NCBI GenBank assembly: GCA_017551405.1
Contig: JAFZLP010000014.1
Location: 1-13,065, forward strand
Direction of reading: 5' to 3'
Source of the DNA: Bacteroidales bacterium
Lineage (GTDB): Bacteria > Bacteroidota > Bacteroidia > Bacteroidales > UBA932
DNA length: 13,065 bases
In this document: positions 1 to 6,933 of the stretch, piece by piece
Numbering within the stretch: position 1 is the stretch's first letter
How the letters are laid out: the number at the start of each line of letters is the position of its first letter
Notes under the pieces: generated by a model
What the model saw: the letters and a program-made list of their open reading frames with translations, nothing else
Told to the model about the DNA's origin: nothing
Databases searched by the model: none
Made by a program: the position numbers and the translations under genes

Positions 1-386
1 ACCGCCTCGGCGACTGGAAAGGCCTCGATACAGGCGTCGCACCCGAGCAGGTGAAGGACGAGGAAATCCAGCCCGGCAAAGGCCCGTGGATGATGCTGGG
101 CCCCAGCGTGGGCCCGCCCGCATGCGAGCGCATCCGCTTCGGACGCGGAGTGTGCGGCACGGCATGGGCCGAAAAGCGCACCGTGGTGGTTCCCGACGTG
201 GACGAATTCCCGGGCCACATAGCGTGCAGCAGCGAGACTCGCTCCGAGATAGTCGTGCCCGTATTCAAGGACGGGGAGGTTGCCGGGGTACTGGACATCG
301 ACAGCCGCGAACCCGCCAATTTCGACAGCGTCGACGCGGGGTGGCTGGAAAGGATCTGCGCGCTGATCTCTTCGGCGCTTGCCTGA
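1..386 (+). CDS. msrC: Free methionine-(R)-sulfoxide reductase (GAF domain), 5' end cut off
   Basis: Seen: an open frame enters from the window edge (first whole codon at base 3) and ends at TGA 384-386. The translation carries the diagnostic core of the fRMsr family: PPAC, then RFGRGVCGTAW, then PGHIAC, then EIVVPVFKDGEVAGVLDIDS. The three family cysteines lie at codons 123-125, 153-155 and 225-227, so the catalytic set is complete. Known for the family: this GAF-fold cytosolic enzyme reduces free (not protein-bound) methionine-(R)-sulfoxide to methionine, with thioredoxin as usual reductant. The GTG at 51 is in frame but is not the real start, because the frame continues upstream and the N-terminal half of the fold is missing. 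Odd: about 25-30 residues (GDWKGLDTGVAPEQ... onward) lie before the LGP strand, where common homologues have a short turn. The gene converges on the sialidase gene with no base between the two stop codons. Confidence 0.88.
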   Translation, partial: RLGDWKGLDTGVAPEQVKDEEIQPGKGPWMMLGPSVGPPACERIRFGRGVCGTAWAEKRTVVVPDVDEFPGHIACSSETRSEIVVPVFKDGEVAGVLDIDSREPANFDSVDAGWLERICALISSALA

Positions 387-1610
387 TCAGCGGTACAAGC
401 CTCCTGTAATATCCGAGACTGACAGACGGCGGTAGATGAGATCGAAGCCGTCTTCTTTGAGTCCGTCTTCCCAGAAAGCCCCGACTGTGCCGTCGCGGAG
501 CAGGACGAGGTCGCTGTAGGCGCTGGAATGGTCGCTGAGGCGTATGCCCTTCTGCCAGCCTTCGGCGAAATCTTCCGACTCGTCATAGCTGTCCGGTCCG
601 GAGAGTTCCTTAAAGAAGATGCCCACATCGGTCCGGCTCCTCTGGAAAGTGATGGACTGGAGCGCCAGGCGGACTTTCCTTCCGTCTGAGACGCGCCTCG
701 CGGGCACCAGCAACAGCGCCCCGTTGCAGGCGTTCACCCCGTTCATGGCAGTGGCGTTCACGTCGTTCCCCCAGCTTCCTTCCGCTTTCTCCCTGTCGGT
801 GTAAGTGAAGACATTGAAGCCGCGGGCGCCGGGTTTGCGGACGCTCAGGAGCACGTTGCCGTCGGGCAGCTCCTCGCATTTCGACTCGTCCGCCGTGGCG
901 GAAGGCGGCGCATCGATGCTGCCGAGCACCTTCCACTGCTCTCCGAAATCGTCGCTGTACAACACATAAGTGCCTCCCGGACGGGTTGGGATGGCCGTGT
1001 AGATGCGGTAGTACTTGCCCACCTTTATCTGCCTGCTCTGGCACATTCGGCCGGATGTGAAGAAAATGCCCTGCGCCGGGCCGGCCTCGCGGCCGTCGAA
1101 AAGGGAGTAAACCGCTTCGGCCATGTCTTCGGCCTTTTCCCAGGTATGCCCGCCGTCGTGGCTGCGGTGCCGCACCGGGGACTGGAGGCTGTCGCGCTTC
1201 GAGAGATACCATGGCACATGCCCGCCGCACGACATGCAGAGCACCTCGTCGGAGCGGCGGTCCGCCACTATGGACGGGTCGCCGAAGGCATAGTTGAACT
1301 CGTTGCCGGCAAGTGTCGAATCCCCCGCCGCCATGAGCTCGGGAGCAGTCCATCCGGCGCCGAGGTCGGAACTGAAGGCCATGTGCAGGTCTATCGCTCC
1401 GAAGCCTATGTCGGAATGGCAGTAGCGGTAGTCGGCCAGGGCCACGAGCTCTCCGCGGCGGTTCTGGTCTATGGCCGGGATCCTGTACGGAACGCCGGTG
1501 GAATAGTTCTCGAATACGGTAACCTGGGGCGCAATCGGAACGGCCTTCGGGCCGCAGGCGGAGAATGCCGCAAGCGCTGCGGTCAGGGATATCAGGAGTT
1601 TGCGATACAT
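387..1610 (-). CDS. GH33 exo-alpha-sialidase (neuraminidase), lipoprotein
   Basis: This 407-residue protein is predicted to cleave terminal sialic acids from glycans. I chose the ATG at 1610 because it opens a lipoprotein signal peptide (MYRKLLISL...AFSAC, acylated Cys19); earlier in-frame ATGs lie inside the sulfatase gene. GH33 landmarks are all visible. YRIP holds a triad arginine (Arg43). Asp67 sits 24 residues later, the family spacing of the acid/base Asp. Glu242 and Arg258 lie in DESKCEELPDGNVLLSVR, with the expected 16-residue spacing. Tyr365 in SAYSDL is the expected nucleophile. Three Asp-boxes (SxDxGxxW) are at about 80-87, 150-157 and 219-226, and a degenerate one at about 326-333. 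I could not assign the third arginine securely. No acidic lipoprotein export signal follows Cys19, so a periplasmic-side location is possible; this is inference. It is the last gene of the transporter-sulfatase-sialidase operon, 7 bases after the sulfatase stop. There is no visible Shine-Dalgarno sequence. Confidence 0.92.
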   Translation of the reverse strand: MYRKLLISLTAALAAFSACGPKAVPIAPQVTVFENYSTGVPYRIPAIDQNRRGELVALADYRYCHSDIGFGAIDLHMAFSSDLGAGWTAPELMAAGDSTLAGNEFNYAFGDPSIVADRRSDEVLCMSCGGHVPWYLSKRDSLQSPVRHRSHDGGHTWEKAEDMAEAVYSLFDGREAGPAQGIFFTSGRMCQSRQIKVGKYYRIYTAIPTRPGGTYVLYSDDFGEQWKVLGSIDAPPSATADESKCEELPDGNVLLSVRKPGARGFNVFTYTDREKAEGSWGNDVNATAMNGVNACNGALLLVPARRVSDGRKVRLALQSITFQRSRTDVGIFFKELSGPDSYDESEDFAEGWQKGIRLSDHSSAYSDLVLLRDGTVGAFWEDGLKEDGFDLIYRRLSVSDITGGLYR

Positions 1611-1617
1611 ATCGTAA

Positions 1618-3129
1618 TTACATTTCATCCGGCCAGGGGCAGGGGGCTCCGGTGCGCACCAGCGAGGGCCGCTGGGCATCCACCTTCCGGAGGTATCTTC
1701 CGAGCCTGCGGCACAGCCTCTTCACCGTCCGGGGCCTTTCAGCCGCCAGGTTGACGGTTTCCCCTATGTCTTCCGCTATGTTGAACAGCTCGTCATGGCC
1801 GTCGGCATAGTAGTGGATAAGCTTCCAGTCGCCCATGCGGATAGTGCAGGTCGGGCCTATTCCGGGGCCCGGATCCCCCCAGATATTGGGGTAGTTCCAC
1901 ACCATGAATCGATGCCTCGGGCGGCGTGACGGATTCCTCAGGAGGGGCACGAAACTCTTTCCGTCCACCTTCTGCGGCACATTCCATGAGCGTATGCCCG
2001 CGATTTCGAGTATGGCGGGGAAGAAATCTTCTATGATGAGGGGCGTGGCGCAGCGGCTGCCGGGATTTGCAACTCCGGGCCAGCGCACTATCATGGGCTC
2101 GCGTATGCCGCCCTCGTATGCCGAGCCCTTGCCGCTGTTCAGGGGATAGTTCTGGGTGTAGAGGGGCTCGTCCCTCCACCATGTGCGGGTGCAGTACCCG
2201 CCGTTGTCGGACATGAAGATTACCACGGTGTCGTCTGCCAGGCCGCGGGCGTCCAGCCAGTCCATCAGGTCCCCAAGGCTCTTGTCCATGCCTTCTATCA
2301 GCGCGGCGTAGGCCGCCTCCTTCTCGCTCATGCCCTTGTCGAGGTATTTTTGGAAGAAGCGCGGGTCGCGGTCTATGGGGACATGCACGGCGTAGTGCGC
2401 CATGTAAAGGAAAAACGGGGCGGAAGCGGTGTCCAGGGCCGCCAGGGCCTCCTGCGTGAGCGCCTCGGTGAGGAAGGTGCCGCTGTCCCAGTACTTCTCC
2501 AGCCCAGGAATCGCGAAGGCCGAGACGGGAGTGCCGTCGGCAGCGTGGCCGTAGTTGTCTTCGGACAGATATGAGGCCGGACCTCCGCCGGCGTGTCCGG
2601 CTATGTTCACGTCGAAACCGAGTCTGAGCGGATCTTCCCCGGGGGTTCCGATTGCGCCGAAATGCGCTTTGCCGCAGTGGATGGTATGATAGCCGTTCTC
2701 CCTGAGTATCTGCACGAAAGTCTTGCAGGGGAAGGTATTGTTCACTCCACCTACGGGCGAGATGCCGTTGTAGTTCCAGTCGGGCAGGGCGAGGGTGTCG
2801 CAGGGGATGTCGGTGCTCTCGTCCCTGTTCAGAGTCCAGTTGGTGACCCTGTGCCTCGCGGCATTGGCGCCGGTGAGGAGGCTGCACCTGCTGGGGGAAC
2901 TGATGCTGCTGGCGTAAGCCTGGGTGAACATCATTCCCTGCGAGGCCAGACGCTCCATGTTGGGCGTCTCATACAGGCCGTTGTTGGGGACCGGCTGCGA
3001 CCAGAACGGCACGGAACTGTCTTCCCAGCCCATGTCGTCCACCATGAAGAGCACTATGTTGGGATGCCGCTGCGCCATCGCCGGGACGGCTGCGGCAAGT
3101 CCGAACGATATGAGGGCGAACCTGTTCAT
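1618..3129 (-). CDS. Secreted Ser-type S1 family sulfatase
   Basis: This 503-residue arylsulfatase-superfamily enzyme hydrolyses sulfate esters, presumably on a glycan. The start at 3129 gives a clear signal peptide (MNRFALISFGLAAAVPAMA, likely cut after Ala19), placing it in the periplasm. Metal-site residues are Asp31-Asp32 (MVDDMGW) and Asp308-Asn309 (MSDNGG). Lys154/His156 lie in GKAHFG, and a second lysine is in GKGSAYEGGIREP. The active-site signature is SSPSRCSLLTG at 77-87. Ser77 occupies the formylglycine position, so this is a Ser-type sulfatase needing the radical-SAM maturase anSME, which is not in this window. C-terminal features such as the IRMGDWKLIHYY strand are present, so the protein looks full length. 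I cannot assign substrate or subfamily from sequence alone. Its ATG overlaps the transporter stop (TGATG), implying translational coupling, and the sialidase gene follows 7 bases later. Pairing with a sialidase suggests host mucin or similar glycans (inference). Confidence 0.93.
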   Translation of the reverse strand: MNRFALISFGLAAAVPAMAQRHPNIVLFMVDDMGWEDSSVPFWSQPVPNNGLYETPNMERLASQGMMFTQAYASSISSPSRCSLLTGANAARHRVTNWTLNRDESTDIPCDTLALPDWNYNGISPVGGVNNTFPCKTFVQILRENGYHTIHCGKAHFGAIGTPGEDPLRLGFDVNIAGHAGGGPASYLSEDNYGHAADGTPVSAFAIPGLEKYWDSGTFLTEALTQEALAALDTASAPFFLYMAHYAVHVPIDRDPRFFQKYLDKGMSEKEAAYAALIEGMDKSLGDLMDWLDARGLADDTVVIFMSDNGGYCTRTWWRDEPLYTQNYPLNSGKGSAYEGGIREPMIVRWPGVANPGSRCATPLIIEDFFPAILEIAGIRSWNVPQKVDGKSFVPLLRNPSRRPRHRFMVWNYPNIWGDPGPGIGPTCTIRMGDWKLIHYYADGHDELFNIAEDIGETVNLAAERPRTVKRLCRRLGRYLRKVDAQRPSLVRTGAPCPWPDEM

Positions 3130-4022
3130 CAGAGACTGCCGGCAGTGAGGAGCATTATGCCGCCGAGGAGCAGGAGCATGGCGAGCCCCTTCCTGCCGAG
3201 GTTCTTTTCCCTGAAGATCCATGCGCCCAGCAGGAAGGTGACTATCACGCTGCTGCGGCGGACCAGGGAGATTATGCTGAGCATGGCTCCGGGCTGCTTG
3301 AGGGCGAAGAAATAGAAGGCGTCGGCCAGGGTGATGAACACGGCGATAAGTACCAGCATCCAGTCCCAGGTGAACTTCGGACGCTCTCCGGCAGGCCCCG
3401 TGCAGGCCTTGATTATGACCAGCACGGCAAGGATGACGGTTACGAAGAAGTTGGCCCAGAACTGCACGAACATCGGGTCCATGTCCAGCCCGGCGAGGAT
3501 GCGCTTGTCGTAAAGCGCGCTGGCCACGCCGGCCAGAATGGAGACCACGACGGCCCAGAAGCCCTTGCTGCTGCTGAACTTTATGCCCTCGCCCGCCGAC
3601 GTGCGGCTGAGCAAGTACAGGGCGGCCAGCACGACCACCACGCCGCACCACTGCAGCACATTCAGCCTTTCTCCGAACAGGATGATTGAGAAGAGCACCA
3701 CGAACATGGGCCTGGAGGCCTTGAGGGTGCTTACGGTGGTTATGGGAAGCAGCTTGAGGCCCATCATTCCGGCCACCCATGAGACGGACACGAGCACGGC
3801 CTTGAGCATGAGGCAGAGATAGTGCTTCGCCGGGGCTGCGAAGACCGCATTTCCCCCGGGAGCCACCGGCCCGAAGAACAGGAACGGGAAAAGGATGAGC
3901 GTGGTCATCAGCGTGGCTGCCAGCAGCACGTGAAATACGTTGTTTTTGGCAAGCGCCTTCTTTTTGGCGACGTCGTATACTCCCAGCAGGAAAGCCGACG
4001 CGAGTGTCATCCAAATCCACAT
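3129..4022 (-). CDS. EamA/DMT superfamily inner-membrane transporter
   Basis: This 297-residue, very hydrophobic protein has about ten predicted membrane segments in two EamA-like halves. Examples are the conserved stretches around ASRPMFVVLFSIILFGERLN in the first half and SLVRRSSVIVTFLLGAWIF in the second. Members of the drug/metabolite transporter superfamily move small metabolites across the inner membrane; the substrate cannot be read from sequence. I chose the ATG at 4022 because the N-terminus MWIWMTLASAFLLGVYDVAKK matches the usual start of this Bacteroidota family, with the first helix beginning at once. The open frame continues upstream but would run through the promoter. This is the first gene of the minus-strand operon. 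A TATTTTTG box lies directly upstream, and the stop codon overlaps the sulfatase start by one base (TGATG). Coupling to glycan-degrading enzymes suggests uptake of a released sugar or export of a by-product; that is inference. Confidence 0.88.
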   Translation of the reverse strand: MWIWMTLASAFLLGVYDVAKKKALAKNNVFHVLLAATLMTTLILFPFLFFGPVAPGGNAVFAAPAKHYLCLMLKAVLVSVSWVAGMMGLKLLPITTVSTLKASRPMFVVLFSIILFGERLNVLQWCGVVVVLAALYLLSRTSAGEGIKFSSSKGFWAVVVSILAGVASALYDKRILAGLDMDPMFVQFWANFFVTVILAVLVIIKACTGPAGERPKFTWDWMLVLIAVFITLADAFYFFALKQPGAMLSIISLVRRSSVIVTFLLGAWIFREKNLGRKGLAMLLLLGGIMLLTAGSL

Positions 4023-4029
4023 AACACGG

Positions 4030-4037
4030 CAAAAATA
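4030..4037 (-). promoter_or_regulatory. Bacteroidota -7 promoter box for the transporter-sulfatase-sialidase operon
   Basis: Read on the minus strand the bases are TATTTTTG, a match to the Bacteroidota -7 consensus TAnnTTTG. They lie only 7 bases before the transporter ATG. No clear -33 TTTG is visible at the expected distance; that position is filled by the -7 box of the opposing uvrA promoter in inverted orientation. If transcription starts about 4 bases after the final G, the leader would be only a few bases long. Confidence 0.6.
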
Positions 4038-4051
4038 CGCAATAAATTTCG

Positions 4052-4059
4052 TAATTTTG
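4052..4059 (+). promoter_or_regulatory. Bacteroidota -7 promoter box for uvrA
   Basis: TAATTTTG matches the TAnnTTTG consensus and ends 9 bases before the uvrA ATG at 4069. The predicted start site would leave a leader of roughly 6 bases. It faces away from the minus-strand box at 4030-4037, with exactly 14 bases between them. There is no recognisable -33 element and no LexA-type palindrome, so SOS control of uvrA is not evident here. Confidence 0.6.
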
Positions 4060-4068
4060 CAGTACCCG

Positions 4069-6933
4069 ATGGCAAAAGAGGAATACATCAGCATACGCGG
4101 TACGAGAACCCACAACCTGCAGAATGTCAGCGTCGACATTCCCCGCGGGAAGTTCACCGTCATAACCGGCCTCTCCGGCAGCGGAAAGAGCTCCCTCGCC
4201 TTCGACACCATCTACGCCGAGGGCCGCAGGCGCTACATGAACACCCTCTCCCCCTATGCCAAGCATTTCATGGGAATACTCGAAAAGCCAGAGGTGGAAA
4301 GCATCGAAGGGCTCTCCCCCATCATAGCCATCGAGCAGAAGACCACCGGCAACAATCCCCGGAGCACCGTCGGCACCATCACCGAAATCTCCGACTTCCT
4401 AAGGCTCCTCTACTCCAAGGCATCCACCGCCTACTCCCCCGTCACCGGCAAGGAGCTGGTGCGCTATACCGACGAGCAGATAGTGGACCTCATCATGAAG
4501 GAGTACGAAGGCCGCAGGTGCCTGCTCCTCGCCCCGCTTGTCCGTGGCCGCAAGGGCCACTACCGCGAACTTTTCGACCAGATGCGCCGCAAGGGCTACA
4601 CCCAGATCCGGATAGACGGCGAGGTGCTTGCCCTGAACGACGTGGAGCAGCTGGACCGCTACAAGGTCCACTTCATAGAGCTGGTGGTGGACAAGCTCAA
4701 GCCGGGCGAAGGCGACGAAAAGCGCATCCGCGACTCAGTGGTCGCCGCACTTGGGGTAGGAAAAGGCTCCCTGGCCATCCTGGACGCCGAAACCGGAGAA
4801 CTCCGCCACTTCTCGAAACACCTGATAGACCCCGAGAGCGGCCTTTCCCTCCAGGAGCCTCAGCCCCACACCTTCTCCTTCAATTCGCCCGAAGGCTACT
4901 GCCCCCACTGCAAGGGCCTCGGCACCGTCCCCGACATCAATCCCTCCTCGATAATACCCGATCCCGACGTGAGCATCGCCGACGGCGGAATAGTTCCGCT
5001 CGGGCGTCCGCGCGAGAACAAGAAGTTCGATATTATCAGGGCCATCGCCCGCAAATACGATTTCTCCCTGTACGACCCCATCGCCACCCTCCCCGACGAA
5101 GTGGTGAACCTGCTCATCTACGGTTCTGACGAGTTCTTCCGCGTGGGCGAAGGCAATCTCATGCAGATGGTGAGCTGGCCCGGCGTGGTCGACGACATCG
5201 AAGACAAGGTCGTCTGCCCCGTCTGCCACGGGTCGCGCCTCCGCGAGGAGACCAATTTCTTCAAGATAGACGGCAAGACCATAGCCGAAGTGTCGGCAAT
5301 GGAGATTTCGGCCCTCCACGCCTGGCTCGGGCAGCTCTCTGGCAAGCTCAGCGGCAGGGCGGCGGCCGTCTCGCACGACATTCTCAAGGAGCTTCACGAC
5401 AGGGTCGGCTTCCTCATGAACGTGGGTCTGGAGTACCTTACGCTCGACCGCGCCACCGGCTCGCTGTCGGGAGGCGAAAGCCAGCGCATCAGGCTCGCCA
5501 CCCAGATCGGCTCCCGCCTCGTCAATGTCATCTACATTCTCGACGAGCCCTCGATAGGGCTGCACCAGCGCGACAACCACAAGCTCCTGAGCTCTCTGCG
5601 GGAGCTCCGCGACGAGGGCAATACCGTGATCGTGGTGGAGCACGACGAGGCCACGATGCGGGCCGCCGACTACCTCGTTGACGTCGGTCCCGGCGCCGGC
5701 ATCCAAGGAGGCCGCATAGTCTACGCGGGGCCTGTACCCGGAGAGGCGGGTACTCCCCCTTCGGGAGTTCGCCCTTCGGGCTCACCCCACCATCCCTTCG
5801 GGACGGTCCCCCCGCTATCGAACCGCGGGTGTTACGTCCCTCAGGGGGAGTCCCGCCTCTCCGAAACGCTGAAGTATCTGCTGCGGGAAGAAACCATCCC
5901 GGTGCCGCTGGAAAGGCGGAAGGGCAACGGCCGAGTGCTGGGCCTCCACGGCGCCTGCGGCAACAACCTCCGCAGCGTGGACTTCGACATCCCCCTGGGA
6001 TGCCTCGTCGGCGTAGCCGGAGTCAGCGGCAGCGGGAAATCGTCCCTGGTGAACGAAACCCTGATGCCCGCCCTGAAACGGGTCTTCTACAACTCCAAAC
6101 AGAAGCCCCTGCCCTTCCGTGAGATCACAGGCATCGACAACATAGACAAAGTCATAGAGGTGGACCAGAGCCCCATCGGCCGCACGCCAAGGAGCAATCC
6201 CGCCACCTTCACCGGCGTCTTCGACGACATCCGCAAACTGTTCGAAGACACCCCCGATGCCAAGGTGCGCGGCTTCAAGGCGGGGCATTTCTCCTTCAAC
6301 GTCCCCGGAGGCCGCTGCGAGGAGTGCAAGGGCGCCGGCCTCAAGGTCATAGAGATGAACTTCCTGCCCAGCGTCACCGTGCCGTGCGAGCAGTGCCGCG
6401 GCAGGCGCTACAAGGAAGACACCCTCGCCGTGCACTACAAGCGCAAGAACATCTCGGACGTGCTGGACATGCCCGTATCCGAGGCATACGAGTTCTTCAA
6501 GACCCATCCCAAGATAGCCCCGAAGCTCAAGGCCATGGTGGACGTGGGGCTTGGCTACGTGCATCTGGGGCAGTCTTCCGTGACCCTCAGCGGCGGGGAA
6601 AGCCAGCGCATGAAACTGGCCGCCGAGCTTTCCAGGAAGGCCACCGGCAACTCCCTCTACATTCTCGACGAGCCCACCACCGGCCTGCATTCAGCAGACA
6701 TAAAAGTGCTTCTGGACGTGCTCCAGAAGCTTGTGGACCAGGGCAATACGGTAATAATCATAGAACACAACATGGACGTGCTAAAGAGCGTTGACTATCT
6801 CTTCGACCTCGGCCCGGCAGGCGGCGCCGCGGGCGGCCTCATAGTCGCCAAAGGCACGCCCGAAGAAGTGGCGGAGAATCCGGCTTCGGTCACCGCCCCA
6901 TATCTGAAACAATCCTTGTATGAAACAGAGTAA
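4069..6933 (+). CDS. uvrA: Excinuclease ABC subunit A (UvrA), with an in-frame palindromic insertion
   Basis: This 954-residue cytosolic ATPase scans DNA for bulky lesions with UvrB in nucleotide-excision repair. The ATG at 4069 gives the canonical N-terminus (ISIRGTRTHNLQNVSVDIPRGK). First ATPase half: Walker A GLSGSGKSS at 34-42, signature LSGGESQR, Walker B YILDEPSIGL. Second half: GVSGSGKSS, LSGGESQRMKLAAEL, YILDEPTTGLH. The motif SPIGRTPRSNPATFTGVFDDIR and the C-terminal zinc module (CEECKGAG ... CEQCRGRRY) are intact. Odd points: the classical CPxC pair before FSFNSP is DPES here (254-257), so the first zinc module is degenerate, although CPHC (278-281) and CPVC (383-386) remain. Residues about 557-599, in the linker between the two ATPase halves, are Gly/Pro/Ser-rich and encoded by hairpin-rich DNA. 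That stretch is flanked by normal sequence (DVGPGAGIQGGRIVYAG before, ETLKYLLREETIPVP after). The stop overlaps the next gene by 14 bases. Confidence 0.97.
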   Translation: MAKEEYISIRGTRTHNLQNVSVDIPRGKFTVITGLSGSGKSSLAFDTIYAEGRRRYMNTLSPYAKHFMGILEKPEVESIEGLSPIIAIEQKTTGNNPRSTVGTITEISDFLRLLYSKASTAYSPVTGKELVRYTDEQIVDLIMKEYEGRRCLLLAPLVRGRKGHYRELFDQMRRKGYTQIRIDGEVLALNDVEQLDRYKVHFIELVVDKLKPGEGDEKRIRDSVVAALGVGKGSLAILDAETGELRHFSKHLIDPESGLSLQEPQPHTFSFNSPEGYCPHCKGLGTVPDINPSSIIPDPDVSIADGGIVPLGRPRENKKFDIIRAIARKYDFSLYDPIATLPDEVVNLLIYGSDEFFRVGEGNLMQMVSWPGVVDDIEDKVVCPVCHGSRLREETNFFKIDGKTIAEVSAMEISALHAWLGQLSGKLSGRAAAVSHDILKELHDRVGFLMNVGLEYLTLDRATGSLSGGESQRIRLATQIGSRLVNVIYILDEPSIGLHQRDNHKLLSSLRELRDEGNTVIVVEHDEATMRAADYLVDVGPGAGIQGGRIVYAGPVPGEAGTPPSGVRPSGSPHHPFGTVPPLSNRGCYVPQGESRLSETLKYLLREETIPVPLERRKGNGRVLGLHGACGNNLRSVDFDIPLGCLVGVAGVSGSGKSSLVNETLMPALKRVFYNSKQKPLPFREITGIDNIDKVIEVDQSPIGRTPRSNPATFTGVFDDIRKLFEDTPDAKVRGFKAGHFSFNVPGGRCEECKGAGLKVIEMNFLPSVTVPCEQCRGRRYKEDTLAVHYKRKNISDVLDMPVSEAYEFFKTHPKIAPKLKAMVDVGLGYVHLGQSSVTLSGGESQRMKLAAELSRKATGNSLYILDEPTTGLHSADIKVLLDVLQKLVDQGNTVIIIEHNMDVLKSVDYLFDLGPAGGAAGGLIVAKGTPEEVAENPASVTAPYLKQSLYETE
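5734..5863. repeat. Palindromic, hairpin-rich element inserted in frame within uvrA
   Basis: The outer arms 5739-5760 and 5843-5863 are reverse complements of 21 bases, broken only by one extra T at 5751. Inside lie several smaller hairpins. ACTCCC/GGGAGT is at 5752-5757 and 5763-5768, GCCC-TTC-GGGC at 5771-5781, and TCCC-TTC-GGGA at 5793-5803. GGGA-CGG-TCCC is at 5800-5810 and CCCGC/GCGGG at 5811-5815 and 5825-5829. The left edge forms GTACCCG/CGGGTAC (5734-5740, 5747-5753). CCCTTCGGG occurs three times within 50 bases. The frame stays open through the element, giving a Pro/Gly/Ser-rich peptide not expected in UvrA. This resembles a mobile REP-like or RPE-like element that landed in a tolerant linker. 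I see no second copy in the window. Confidence 0.8.

Noticed and set aside
1540..1556. Small GGCC-TTC-GGCC hairpin in the sialidase gene, resembling the uvrA element
   Set aside because: It encodes the expected residues just after the lipobox (CGPKA), is only a few base pairs, and lacks the other parts of the uvrA element.
2593..3315. Plus-strand frame of 240 residues across the sulfatase/transporter junction
   Set aside because: It lies antisense to two well-supported coupled genes and encodes no recognisable domain.
4023..4068. LexA or other SOS operator upstream of uvrA
   Set aside because: No convincing inverted repeat beyond the opposed -7 boxes is present in the 46-base gap.
1618..4266. 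Apparent 882-residue fusion upstream of the sulfatase
   Set aside because: The extra N-terminal part is an out-of-frame reading of the transporter gene and promoter. The sulfatase has its own signal peptide starting at 3129.
4735..5706. Minus-strand open frame of 323 residues inside uvrA (and another at 5815-6690)
   Set aside because: These are shadows of uvrA codon bias; there is no start context, promoter box or family motif, and the opposite strand is unambiguous UvrA.
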